9,232 bases of DNA. It comes from Competibacteraceae bacterium UBA2788. Its GTDB lineage: Bacteria; Pseudomonadota; Gammaproteobacteria; Competibacterales; Competibacteraceae. The notes under the pieces are model-generated. The model worked only from the letters and a program-made list of their open reading frames with translations, searched no databases and was not told where the DNA came from. The DNA lies in the NCBI GenBank assembly GCA_002352185.1, contig DEHY01000207.1, positions 5,573-14,804 of the forward strand, in the 5' to 3' direction. The position numbers and the translations under genes are program-made. Below, one piece after another: positions 1 through 6,730 of the stretch (position 1 is its first letter; the number at the start of each line of letters is the position of its first letter).

Positions 1-181
1 GTTAGCCGACGATACAAGCATCGGTTCAAGGTGACTTTGTTTATTGCCATTAAATACCGCACTACGGATTATCTCGCCTCATAACCCCCAAATGCAGCGG
101 TCCAATCGTTACAAAAATTGTCAGTTCACGGCGCAAAAATCGCAGATATGCGATAAGATGCGTATTAAAAAGTACGGTATA
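1..181. other. AT-rich stretch without a supported gene
   Basis: This left edge is clearly more AT-rich than the rest of the window. In frame 1 of the plus strand the first 27 codons are open and end at TAA (82-84). This could be the tail of a gene starting outside the window, but the residues (many K, R, T and Y) match nothing I recognise. Positions 141-152 form a short palindrome (CGCA-GATA-TGCG), and TATAAA-like sequence occurs at 178-183 without a good -35 partner. I assign no function. Confidence 0.4.
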
Positions 182-217
182 AAATAAAAACGCCTCTTTT
201 ATGAGGCGTTTTTATTT
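182..217. terminator. bidirectional rho-independent terminator
   Basis: Two perfect 15-nt arms (182-196 and 203-217) surround a TTTTAT loop. The GC core is CGCCTC/GAGGCG, flanked by an A-run on the left and TTTTTATTT on the right, so a U-tract follows the hairpin in both directions. It lies 36 nt beyond the stop of the minus-strand hydrolase gene and can end that transcript. It can equally end anything transcribed rightward from before position 182. Confidence 0.85.
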
Positions 218-252
218 ACATACGTTGAGCGTATCTCAGCCGACCCGCTTTT

Positions 253-1035
253 TTAGTGTGCGCCGAACAGCTCCCCGAAAAACTGCTGCATCGCCGCCCA
301 AGAACGGGCATCAGCAGCAGCGTTATAAGCAGCGCCCTTGCTGTTGTCGCTGCCATTAGCCGGGTTGGTGAAGCCATGCACCGCGCCGCCGTAAGCGATC
401 AACTGCCAGTCTGCGCCACCCTGACGCATTTCATTCTCGAACGCCGCCACCTGATCCGCCGGTACATAAGGATCATCCGCTCCGTGCAGCGCCAGCACCT
501 TGGCGCGGATATTCCTGGCATCCTGGGGCGCAGGCGTGTCGAGGCCGCCGTGGAAACTCACCACTCCCGCCACGTTGGCGCCGCTCCGCGCCAGTTCCAG
601 CACCGTAGTGCCGCCAAAGCAGTAGCCGATGGCGGCTATCTTGTCGGTTGCGACTCCCGGCTGCGCCTTAAGGGTCGCCAGAGCGGCGGCAACCCGTGCC
701 CGCAATAACGGCCGATCCTTCTTGTAGGAACCAGACAGTTTGCCGGCTTCCTTTGTATCAGTAACGATTTTTCCATCACCGTAGATGTCCGCAGCGAACG
801 CCACATAACCCAGCTCCGCCAGTTGGTCGGCGCGGCGCTTGGCGTAGTCATTCAAACCCAGCCATTCGTGTACGACCAGCACTCCCGGCAACGATCCCTT
901 GGCATCCTTGGGATACGCCAGATAACCGACCAGCCGGGCGTCGCCCTGCCGGTATTCAACGGTTTTGGTCTCGATAGCAGCTTGAGTCAGGGCAGGCGCC
1001 AGCAGCGCCAGCAGTAATAACAGCACTTTGGGCAT
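253..1035 (-). CDS. exported dienelactone hydrolase family protein
   Basis: An alpha/beta hydrolase of 260 residues in the dienelactone hydrolase family, whose members cleave lactone or ester substrates through a Cys-His-Asp triad. Visible residues are nucleophile Cys139 in GYCFGG, Asp188 in HGADDPYV, His220 in VHGFTNP, and Glu57 in VVHEWLG, the glutamate known to interact with the cysteine in this family. Residues 1-19 form a typical signal peptide (Lys3, a leucine-rich core, then LTQA), with cleavage likely just before or after Ala20, so the mature enzyme probably acts in the periplasm. The start was chosen because GGAGG (plus-strand 1044-1048) lies 8 nt upstream of this ATG. An ATG two codons upstream is too close to it, and the longer open frame to 1110 would put the signal peptide inside the protein. 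It lies downstream of pyrD on the same strand, 144 nt away. The natural substrate is unknown; a role in chlorocatechol breakdown is not supported by any neighbour. Confidence 0.9.
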   Translation of the reverse strand: MPKVLLLLLALLAPALTQAAIETKTVEYRQGDARLVGYLAYPKDAKGSLPGVLVVHEWLGLNDYAKRRADQLAELGYVAFAADIYGDGKIVTDTKEAGKLSGSYKKDRPLLRARVAAALATLKAQPGVATDKIAAIGYCFGGTTVLELARSGANVAGVVSFHGGLDTPAPQDARNIRAKVLALHGADDPYVPADQVAAFENEMRQGGADWQLIAYGGAVHGFTNPANGSDNSKGAAYNAAADARSWAAMQQFFGELFGAH

Positions 1036-1061
1036 AGACATATCCTCCGGTGGTGGGTGAA

Positions 1062-1083
1062 AAGCTCCATATTGGACTGCTGG
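1062..1083. repeat. 22-nt direct repeat, copy 1
   Basis: This copy matches 1126-1147 at 21 of 22 positions, the only difference being A1069 against G1133; the shared core is TATTGGACTGCTGG. The offset between copies is 64 nt. It lies just upstream of the hydrolase ribosome-binding site, in the transcribed leader if that gene is read from pyrD. Function is unknown. Confidence 0.75.
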
Positions 1084-1106
1084 ATCCTGATTATCATCTT
1101 TGCCCC

Positions 1107-1120
1107 CCACTTAACAGTGG
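1107..1120. repeat. small inverted repeat between the two 22-nt repeats
   Basis: CCACT-TAAC-AGTGG can form a 5-bp stem with a 4-nt loop. It lies between the two copies of the 22-nt repeat in the pyrD-hydrolase gap. No T-run follows on either strand, so it is not a standard terminator. It could be an operator or RNA hairpin, or chance. Confidence 0.35.
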
Positions 1121-1125
1121 TGAGC

Positions 1126-1147
1126 AAGCTCCGTATTGGACTGCTGG
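1126..1147. repeat. 22-nt direct repeat, copy 2
   Basis: Second copy of the repeat at 1062-1083, with one mismatch. It lies 32 nt beyond the pyrD stop codon on the minus strand. Similarity to copy 1 fades on the left (a GTGGTGAG-like stretch needing a 1-nt gap) and ends at 1147 on the right. The pair looks like a local duplication or a two-site protein-binding element. Confidence 0.75.
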
Positions 1148-1179
1148 GCGGCAGCGGGTTTCCGGCTCCACTGATTCAG

Positions 1180-2190
1180 TCAGCGCAGCGCTTTGACCGC
1201 CTCCCGGATCAAATCCGGCCCCCGATAAATCAGTCCCGTGTAAATCTGCACCAGGCTGGCGCCGGCGGCGATGCGGGCGGCGGCGTCCGCCCCGTTCATG
1301 ATCCCGCCGACGGCGATGATCGGCACCGCATCGCCCAGAATTGCCCGCAACTGCTTGACCACCGCAGTAGCGCGCGTGCGCAGTGGAGCGCCGCTCAATC
1401 CCCCGACCTGATCGGCATCAGGCAACTGTTCCACGCCGGTGCGGGAAAAAGTCGTATTCGTTGCGATGACGCCATCCATTTCATGGCGCAGCAGCGCCTG
1501 GGCTACCGTCGGCAAATCAGCGTCGGCGATATCCGGCGCAATCTTGATCGCCAGCGGCACATAACGACCCTGTTCCTCAGCCAGCCGCCGCTGTTCCGTT
1601 TTGAGGGCTTCCAGCAGGCGATCCAGCGCCGCGCCGTATTGCAGGTCGCGCAGCCCCGGCGTGTTGGGCGAGGAGATGTTGACCGCAACGTAACCGGCCC
1701 AGGGATAGACCTTGCGCAGACCGATCAGATAATCGTCAGTCGTGCGTTCAACCGGAGTATCGGCGTTTTTGCCGATATTGATGCCCAGCACCCCCTTGAA
1801 ACCGGAGCGCCGCACCTGTTCGACCAGATAATCCACACCCTTGTTATTAAACCCCATGCGGTTGATCAAAGCCTGGGCCGCCGGCAATCGGAACATCCGG
1901 GGCTTGGGATTGCCCGGCTGTGGACGGGGTGTGACTGTGCCGATTTCGACGAAACCGAATCCCAGCATTGCCCACATATTGATACATTCACCATTTTTGT
2001 CCAAACCCGCCGCCAGTCCGACCGGATTCGGAAAGTCAATGCCCATGACCCGGCGCGGCGCCGCCGGAACGCAGGCGGAAAATCCACCGCCCAGGAATGC
2101 TGGCGTTGAACGCAGCAGGCACAGAGTCCAGTCATGCGCGGTTTCGGGATCGAGCTGGAACAACAGGGTACGGATCGGACGATAAAACAT
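1180..2190 (-). CDS. pyrD: dihydroorotate dehydrogenase (quinone), class 2
   Basis: Oxidises dihydroorotate to orotate, the fourth step of de novo pyrimidine synthesis, passing electrons through FMN to membrane quinone. The 336 residues equal the E. coli PyrD length. The N-terminal segment [20 protein letters not shown] is the short helical extension typical of class 2 enzymes, which docks on the inner membrane. FMN and substrate motifs appear in order: [14 protein letters not shown] (55-68), [19 protein letters not shown] (78-96), NRMGFNN (110-116), [10 protein letters not shown] (171-180) with catalytic Ser174, ATNTT (243-247), GGLSGAPL (263-270) and AVGGI (293-297). The serine base distinguishes it from class 1 enzymes, which use cysteine. 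The ATG has AAGGG 5 nt upstream on the minus strand. No strong promoter was found in the gap to the divergent sigma-54 activator. Confidence 0.97.
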   Translation of the reverse strand: MFYRPIRTLLFQLDPETAHDWTLCLLRSTPAFLGGGFSACVPAAPRRVMGIDFPNPVGLAAGLDKNGECINMWAMLGFGFVEIGTVTPRPQPGNPKPRMFRLPAAQALINRMGFNNKGVDYLVEQVRRSGFKGVLGINIGKNADTPVERTTDDYLIGLRKVYPWAGYVAVNISSPNTPGLRDLQYGAALDRLLEALKTEQRRLAEEQGRYVPLAIKIAPDIADADLPTVAQALLRHEMDGVIATNTTFSRTGVEQLPDADQVGGLSGAPLRTRATAVVKQLRAILGDAVPIIAVGGIMNGADAAARIAAGASLVQIYTGLIYRGPDLIREAVKALR

Positions 2191-2265
2191 GGGATCCCTT
2201 TATACACGGATAGAAGGCGTTTCTGCGGCGCAGCCCACCATCCATGGGTTTAACGTAGTGTTTGG

Positions 2266-2294
2266 GTGACAGCAGGCGACAATCCTGATACTAT
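2266..2294 (+). promoter_or_regulatory. candidate sigma-70 promoter for the sigma-54 activator gene
   Basis: GTGACA (2266-2271) is followed after 17 nt by TACTAT (2289-2294). A TGA directly before the hexamer (2286-2288) gives an extended -10. Transcription would begin near 2301 and leave a leader of about 150 nt before the start codon at 2451. An alternative -10 is TATAAA at 2292-2297, with a longer spacer. This is pattern matching only. Confidence 0.4.
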
Positions 2295-2450
2295 AAATCA
2301 GTAATTGGTAACAGGATCCGTCATAAACATTGGTTGATATCGCCTGTGTCTTTTGTGGATTCCTGAAACCGATTCAAAGACAAAGCCTGGATCCGCAATG
2401 ATGCTGATTCGATCTGGGCAAATGGGTCCATTGGCTGCGGGTACAAGGTA

Positions 2451-3794
2451 ATGCGCAAACTCCTCATTCTAAGCACGGCTGCCGTTGAAGACGAACTCAT
2501 CCGGAAAATTTCTGCAGCCGATTGGGAGATATCCCAAGCGCAGGATTCAGGTGAAGCCCGGATCTTGTTGACTGAACAAACTTTCCGCGTGGGCTTGATC
2601 CTGCTGTTTAGCTGCGAGCCGGAACGATCTTTCCAGTGGATTACCGACCTGGTGCAGGCTCGCCGGAAGATGCAGTGGGTCATCGCGTTGCCGCGCCCCT
2701 GCGTAGAGCGCAAAACCATCTCCAGTCTCATCGCCGAGCGCTGCTATGACTATCAAACGCTGCCGATTGACGCCCAACGCCTGACCGTTACCCTGGGGCA
2801 CGCCTATGGCATGGCCGAGCTGGACGAGACCCACCTGCGCCAGCAGCATGAATCCGACGCCCAGTTCGGTCAGATCGGCAACAGCCCGGTCATGCAGACC
2901 CTGTTCCGGGGCATTCAGAAAGCGGCTGAGGTCGATGTGCCGATTCTGATCACCGGCGAGGTGGGAACCGGCAAGGAACAATCAGCCCGTACCATTCACG
3001 AACATTCGAGCCGGGCAGCGGCGCCCTTCGTAGCGGTCAGTTGCGCGGCGATGCCTGCCAATCTCCTTCAATCCGAGCTGTTTGGTCACGAGAAGGGAGC
3101 ATTTACCGGTGCCAATGAACGTCATATCGGCCAGATCGAGGCGGCGATCGGTGGCACCCTGTTTCTGGATGAAATCGGCGATCTCGCGCAGGAATTGCAG
3201 ATTCAACTGTTGCGGTTTCTGGAGGAGAAAAAAATCCGGCGGCTTGGCGGATCCAAGCCGATTCCCACCAATGTTCGGCTGATCACCTCCACCAACACCA
3301 ATCTGGAACTGGCCGTGCGCGATGGCCGCTTCCGTGAGGATTTATTCTACCGTCTGAATGTCCTGCACTTGCGGGTGCCCCCGCTGCGCGAGCGCCGGGG
3401 TGACGTGGAGCTGCTGGCCCGGCACTTCTTCAACAAGTTCGCCGCCGAGGTTAAGACCGTCGCTAAAGGATTCAGCCGGGATGCGCTGGAAGTCATCAAT
3501 CGCTATGACTGGCCGGGCAATATTCGGGAATTGATGAACCGGACGCGACGAGCGGTGCTGTTGAGTGAAGGGCCTTATATTGCGCCCGGCGATCTGGAAC
3601 TGGAGCGGCGCTCGCTGGGCCGGGGCTTCGTGACGCTGGACGAGGCGCGCATGGCGGCGGATCGGGAGACGATTCAGGCGACGCTGTTGCGCACCCGCTT
3701 CAATATCGCTCGCGCCTCCCAGGAGCTGAACGTGTCGCGCATGACTCTGTACCGGTTGATGGAGAAGTATGATATTCGCCGCGATAACAACTGA
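2451..3794 (+). CDS. VpsR-like sigma-54-dependent transcriptional activator
   Basis: A 447-residue enhancer-binding protein that should use ATP hydrolysis to open sigma-54 RNA polymerase promoters. An N-terminal receiver-like domain (about 1-125) is followed by the AAA+ domain (about 140-370) and a Fis-type helix-turn-helix (about 417-437, ARASQELNVSRMTLYRLMEKY). The AAA+ domain has Walker A GEVGTGKE (169-176), the sigma-54 contact loop GAFTGA (216-221), Walker B GTLFLDE (235-241), arginines in GRFREDLFYR (292-301) and sensor II WPGNIREL (354-361), so the motor looks intact. The receiver is degenerate: there is no acidic pair after strand 1 (LLILSTA), Ser54 follows strand 3 where the phosphate-accepting Asp would be, and the usual TKP is TLP (103-105). 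Degenerate receivers and a TLP-type motif are features I associate with VpsR, a c-di-GMP-responsive activator of Vibrio exopolysaccharide genes, which has similar length. No partner kinase is nearby. Targets are unknown. The start has AAGG only 2 nt upstream; no better start was found. Confidence 0.88.
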   Translation: MRKLLILSTAAVEDELIRKISAADWEISQAQDSGEARILLTEQTFRVGLILLFSCEPERSFQWITDLVQARRKMQWVIALPRPCVERKTISSLIAERCYDYQTLPIDAQRLTVTLGHAYGMAELDETHLRQQHESDAQFGQIGNSPVMQTLFRGIQKAAEVDVPILITGEVGTGKEQSARTIHEHSSRAAAPFVAVSCAAMPANLLQSELFGHEKGAFTGANERHIGQIEAAIGGTLFLDEIGDLAQELQIQLLRFLEEKKIRRLGGSKPIPTNVRLITSTNTNLELAVRDGRFREDLFYRLNVLHLRVPPLRERRGDVELLARHFFNKFAAEVKTVAKGFSRDALEVINRYDWPGNIRELMNRTRRAVLLSEGPYIAPGDLELERRSLGRGFVTLDEARMAADRETIQATLLRTRFNIARASQELNVSRMTLYRLMEKYDIRRDNN

Positions 3795-3819
3795 GCAATT
3801 TGGAAAAATGGACTGAATG

Positions 3820-3842
3820 CGCCGGTCTTGACCGGCGTTTTT
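3820..3842 (+). terminator. rho-independent terminator between activator gene and uvrC
   Basis: CGCCGGTC (3820-3827) and GACCGGCG (3830-3837) are perfect complements separated by TT, so a 7-bp stem with a 4-nt loop is realistic. TTTTT follows at 3838-3842. It lies 25 nt after the activator stop codon and only 17 nt before the uvrC ATG, leaving no room for a uvrC promoter downstream of it. Confidence 0.75.
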
Positions 3843-3859
3843 GGTTTGAGCCTGTACCC

Positions 3860-5677
3860 ATGGCGACCACTTTCGACGCCAAAGCCTTTCTCAAGACCCT
3901 GACCGCGCTGCCTGGCGTCTATCGGATGCTGAATGAACGCGGTCAGGCGCTCTACGTCGGTAAAGCCCGCAACCTGCGGCAGCGGGTCTCCAGCTATTTC
4001 CGGGAAAACCACACGTCCGCCAAGACGCTCAGCCTGGTCGCCCACATCCACGCTATCGAAGTCACCGTCACTCATACCGAGGCGGAGGCGCTGATTCTGG
4101 AAAGCGCCCTGATTAAACAACTCCAGCCGCGCTACAACATTCTGCTGCGCGATGATAAGGGCTATCCCTATATCCAGGTCTCCACCGGCGATTTTCCCCG
4201 CCTGTCGCTGCATCGCGGCGCCAAGCGAATGCCGGGGCGCTACTTCGGGCCTTACCCCAACGCCAGTGCGGTCCGCGATACCCTGAATCTGCTCCAGAAA
4301 ATATTTCGGTTGCGCTCATGCGAGGACAGCTTCTTCCGTGCGCGGAGTCGGCCCTGCCTGCAATATCAGATCAAGCGCTGCACCGCGCCCTGCGTTGGCC
4401 TGATTGACCGCGAGAGCTATCAGCGTCAATTGCGCGACGCCCTGTTGTTTCTGGAAGGCCGGAGCGGGCAGGTGATCGAGGATTTGGCACAGCGCATGGA
4501 AGCAGCGGCGCTGGGGCTGGATTTCGAGGCGGCGGCGATCTGCCGCGATCAGATCGTCGATCTGCGGCAAATCCAGCAGCGCCAGCATGTCGAGGGTGAA
4601 AGCGGCGATCTCGATGGCGTGGCATGCGCTGCCCAGGGTGGGGCGGCCTGTGTGCAAGTCTTCGTGTTCCGGGGTGGGCGGCTGCTCGGCAACAAGGCCT
4701 TCTTTCCCCGCCTGCCTGAAGAGGCGGACGCCGGCGCGGTGCTTGGCGCGTTCCTGGCTCAATACTATCTCGACAAGGAGATTCCGCCCGAACTGCTGGT
4801 CAGTCCTGCACCCGCCGATGCCGTGTTGTTGTCCCAAGCCTTTCAGGAGCGCAGCGGTCGACGGGTCGCCATCAGCGCCCATCCCCGTGGCGAACGCGCC
4901 CGCTGGCTGGATCTGGCGCGGCGCAATGCCGAACACGCGCTGACTGCGCACTTGTCCAGCCAGGCCGGGATGCGCCAGCGGCTGGAGGCGCTGCGGGACG
5001 CGCTGGGACTGGAATTCGATCTGACCCGGCTGGAGTGCTTTGACATCAGCCATACCGGAGGCGAAGCCACCGTCGCCGCCTGCGTGGTGTTCGGCGCAGA
5101 GGGAGCGATAAAGGCCGACTACCGCCGCTACAACATCGAAGGCATCGCGCCGGGTGATGACTACGCCGCCTTGCAGCAGGCGTTGCGCCGGCGCTATATC
5201 CGGCTGCGGGAGGAGGAAAGTCGTCTGCCTGATATCCTGTTCATCGACGGCGGCAAGGGGCAACTGACCCAGGCATGCGAGATGCTGGAGGAATTACAGG
5301 TGGTTGGGGTAACGACGGTCGGCATTGCCAAAGGGCCGGAGCGCAAACCGGGGCTGGAGACCCTTTACTTGTCCGGGCAAAGTCGCCCGATTATACTGCC
5401 TGCCGATTCGTCCGCACTGCATCTGGTGCAGCAAATCCGCGACGAAGCGCATCGCTTTGCCATCACTGGCCACCGCCAGCGTCGGGCTAAAGCCCGCGTC
5501 ACCTCCGTCCTCGAACACATTCCCGGTATCGGTTCCAAACGTCGGCAGGCACTGCTCAGACAATTCGGCGGCGTTAAACAACTGGCGCGGGCCGGCGTTG
5601 AAGACCTTGTCGGCGTGGACGGCATCAACGCCGATCTGGCGCAACGGATTTACGACGCCTTTCATGGCGAAAGCTGA
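3860..5677 (+). CDS. uvrC: excinuclease ABC subunit C
   Basis: Makes both incisions around damaged bases in nucleotide excision repair after UvrA and UvrB load at the lesion. At 605 residues it is close to the 610 of E. coli. An N-terminal GIY-YIG nuclease performs the 3' cut (GVY at 19-21, YVG at 32-34, Glu81, Asn93). Four cysteines (154, 166, 174, 178) match the iron-sulfur ligands of E. coli UvrC at the same numbers. A UVR helical domain that binds UvrB lies at about 200-240. The RNase H-like nuclease for the 5' cut follows, with FDISH (Asp395), GDDYAAL (432-438), FIDGGKG (Asp463) and DEAHRF (His531). Two C-terminal helix-hairpin-helix motifs are at about 550-603. The frame is open from a TTG at 3800, but that extension would translate through the terminator hairpin and adds 20 unconserved residues, so ATG 3860 was chosen. 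Its ribosome-binding site is weak (GAG at 3848-3850). Confidence 0.97.
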   Translation: MATTFDAKAFLKTLTALPGVYRMLNERGQALYVGKARNLRQRVSSYFRENHTSAKTLSLVAHIHAIEVTVTHTEAEALILESALIKQLQPRYNILLRDDKGYPYIQVSTGDFPRLSLHRGAKRMPGRYFGPYPNASAVRDTLNLLQKIFRLRSCEDSFFRARSRPCLQYQIKRCTAPCVGLIDRESYQRQLRDALLFLEGRSGQVIEDLAQRMEAAALGLDFEAAAICRDQIVDLRQIQQRQHVEGESGDLDGVACAAQGGAACVQVFVFRGGRLLGNKAFFPRLPEEADAGAVLGAFLAQYYLDKEIPPELLVSPAPADAVLLSQAFQERSGRRVAISAHPRGERARWLDLARRNAEHALTAHLSSQAGMRQRLEALRDALGLEFDLTRLECFDISHTGGEATVAACVVFGAEGAIKADYRRYNIEGIAPGDDYAALQQALRRRYIRLREEESRLPDILFIDGGKGQLTQACEMLEELQVVGVTTVGIAKGPERKPGLETLYLSGQSRPIILPADSSALHLVQQIRDEAHRFAITGHRQRRAKARVTSVLEHIPGIGSKRRQALLRQFGGVKQLARAGVEDLVGVDGINADLAQRIYDAFHGES

Positions 5678-5688
5678 GCGCCGGTCGA

Positions 5689-6258
5689 ATGATGCAACTG
5701 AACCTGCCCACGGTATTGACCCTGCTGCGCATCGCCCTGATCCCGGTGTTCGTGGGGGTGTTTTTTCTGCCGTTCCCCGGGGCCAATCTGCTCTGCGCTG
5801 CGCTGTTCGGGCTGGCGGCGTTCACCGACTGGCTGGACGGCTATCTGGCGCGGCGGCTCGGGCAGACCTCGGCCTTCGGCGCGTTTCTGGACCCCGTCGC
5901 CGATAAATTGATGATCGCGGCAGCGCTGGTATTGCTGGTGCAAGCGATTTCTACTCCACTGATGGCGGCGGCGGCGGTGGTCATTATTGGCCGTGAAATC
6001 GCCATTTCGGCACTGCGCGAGTGGATGGCGCAAATCGGCGATCACGGACGGGTGGCGGTATCCAGCGTTGGCAAGCTCAAAACAACCGCCCAGATGGCTG
6101 CTGTGCTGTTGCTGCTATACCGCGAACCGATTGGGGCATTCCCAACCCTGGAAGTAGGAATGGGTTTGCTGCTGATTGCTGCGGCGCTGACCCTGTGGTC
6201 CATGTTGCATTACCTGCTGGCCGCATGGCCGGCGCTCCGGCGGGTCAATAAAGGCTGA
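5689..6258 (+). CDS. pgsA: CDP-diacylglycerol-glycerol-3-phosphate 3-phosphatidyltransferase
   Basis: Inner-membrane enzyme that joins CDP-diacylglycerol and glycerol-3-phosphate to give phosphatidylglycerol phosphate, the committed step toward phosphatidylglycerol and cardiolipin. The 189 residues contain the complete CDP-alcohol phosphotransferase motif with metal-binding aspartates Asp47, Asp50, Asp68 and Asp72 (D-x2-D-G-x2-A-R-x8-G-x3-D-x3-D). Hydrophobic segments occur at about 7-27, 31-45, 75-100, 134-144 and 157-180, as expected for this multi-pass family. The gene starts 11 nt after uvrC and is almost certainly co-transcribed with it. Two adjacent ATGs (5689 and 5692) are possible: the second matches the E. 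coli N-terminus better as I recall it, the first lies nearer the weak upstream purine stretch. Confidence 0.96.
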   Translation: MMQLNLPTVLTLLRIALIPVFVGVFFLPFPGANLLCAALFGLAAFTDWLDGYLARRLGQTSAFGAFLDPVADKLMIAAALVLLVQAISTPLMAAAAVVIIGREIAISALREWMAQIGDHGRVAVSSVGKLKTTAQMAAVLLLLYREPIGAFPTLEVGMGLLLIAAALTLWSMLHYLLAAWPALRRVNKG

Positions 6259-6263
6259 AGGGC

Positions 6264-6291
6264 TTGACGATATATTTTTTTACGCTAAACT
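6264..6291 (+). promoter_or_regulatory. promoter for tRNA-Gly
   Basis: TTGACG (6264-6269) and TAAACT (6286-6291) are separated by a 16-nt AT-rich spacer containing an eight-T run. Transcription would begin near 6298, about 10 nt before the mature tRNA. This gives the tRNA an expression route independent of pgsA. Confidence 0.6.
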
Positions 6292-6307
6292 TACCAACCT
6301 CCACGCA

Positions 6308-6383
<76 letters not shown>

Positions 6384-6390
6384 AATTCCC

Positions 6391-6416
6391 AAACCTCGAT
6401 CCCTCGAGGTTTTTTT
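6391..6416 (+). terminator. rho-independent terminator after tRNA-Gly
   Basis: AACCTCGA (6392-6399) pairs with TCGAGGTT (6404-6411) around a TCCC loop, and the T-run extends to 6416. The stem can extend by one A-T pair. It lies 8 nt after the tRNA 3' end, so tRNA-Gly may be made largely as a single-gene transcript. Confidence 0.8.
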
Positions 6417-6422
6417 ATGTTT

Positions 6423-6441
6423 CCGGCGCTTTGTCCGCCGG
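6423..6441 (+). repeat. GC hairpin in the tRNA-Cys leader
   Basis: CCGGCG (6423-6428) and CGCCGG (6436-6441) form an all-GC 6-bp stem with a 7-nt loop. It lies between the tRNA-Gly terminator and tRNA-Cys, 13 nt before the latter. No T-run follows, so it is not an intrinsic terminator. It might guide processing of a read-through transcript. Confidence 0.45.
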
Positions 6442-6454
6442 GATTTCCTGTCAC

Positions 6455-6528
6455 GGCTAGGTGGCAGAGTGGTCATGCAGCGGCCTGCAAAGCCGTGGAC
6501 GCCGGTTCGATCCCGACCCTAGCCTCCA
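6455..6528 (+). tRNA. tRNA-Cys (GCA)
   Basis: A 74-nt tRNA with acceptor stem GGCTAGG/CCTAGCC, discriminator T (U73, the known key identity base for cysteine), encoded CCA (6526-6528), anticodon GCA at 6487-6489 and a 4-nt variable loop. The T-stem GCCGG/CCGAC contains one C-A mismatch at pair 50-64. D-stem pair 13-22 is G-A; E. coli tRNA-Cys also has a non-Watson-Crick pair there. It sits where cysT is in E. coli, but there is no following tRNA-Leu. No clear promoter was found between it and the upstream terminator. Confidence 0.92.
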
Positions 6529-6561
6529 TTTCAGCATCCAGGATGGTGCAAAGCAGTCTCT

Positions 6562-6586
6562 AAACCCGCGATTCGGCGGGTTTTTT
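6562..6586 (+). terminator. rho-independent terminator after tRNA-Cys
   Basis: AAACCCGC (6562-6569) pairs with GCGGGTTT (6576-6583) around GATTCG, with Ts to 6586. It begins 33 nt after the tRNA and separates it from the convergent minus-strand oxidoreductase gene. Confidence 0.85.
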
Positions 6587-6730
6587 ATGCCCTGATGGTC
6601 TAACAATACTTCGGACGGCTTTTCCAGCCCATTGGTGCGAAGAGAGAACCTGCGACAGGGCAGAATGTTGTTTGCTACAACGGCATTTTCAATCCAAACC
6701 GGAGTGTGGTGCGAATTACCCGATTTGTAA

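Noticed and set aside
1057..2109. Long plus-strand open frame antisense to pyrD (350 codons)
   Set aside because: It is the reverse shadow of a well-conserved pyrD reading frame; its residues are low-complexity H/R/Q-rich and match no domain.
2347..2382. TGTCTTT/AAAGACA stem in the leader of the sigma-54 activator gene, considered as a riboswitch
   Set aside because: A 7-bp AT-rich stem with a 22-nt loop and no recognisable aptamer core is weak evidence.
3745..3773. TATGAT (3768-3773) as a uvrC promoter inside the activator gene
   Set aside because: No -35 hexamer at suitable spacing, and such a transcript would still meet the terminator at 3820-3842.
3800..3859. Upstream extension of uvrC from TTG 3800
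   Set aside because: It would translate through the terminator hairpin and add 20 residues that UvrC proteins do not have; ATG 3860 fits the family N-terminus.
4316..5263. Long minus-strand open frame antisense to uvrC (315 codons)
   Set aside because: A shadow of uvrC caused by high GC content; uvrC is fully conserved here and the antisense product has no recognisable motif.
6588..6662. 7-bp inverted repeat TGCCCTG/CAGGGCA 61 nt apart after tRNA-Cys, considered as an integration remnant
   Set aside because: The arms are short and far apart, no copy of the tRNA 3' end is found nearby, and no integrase gene is present.
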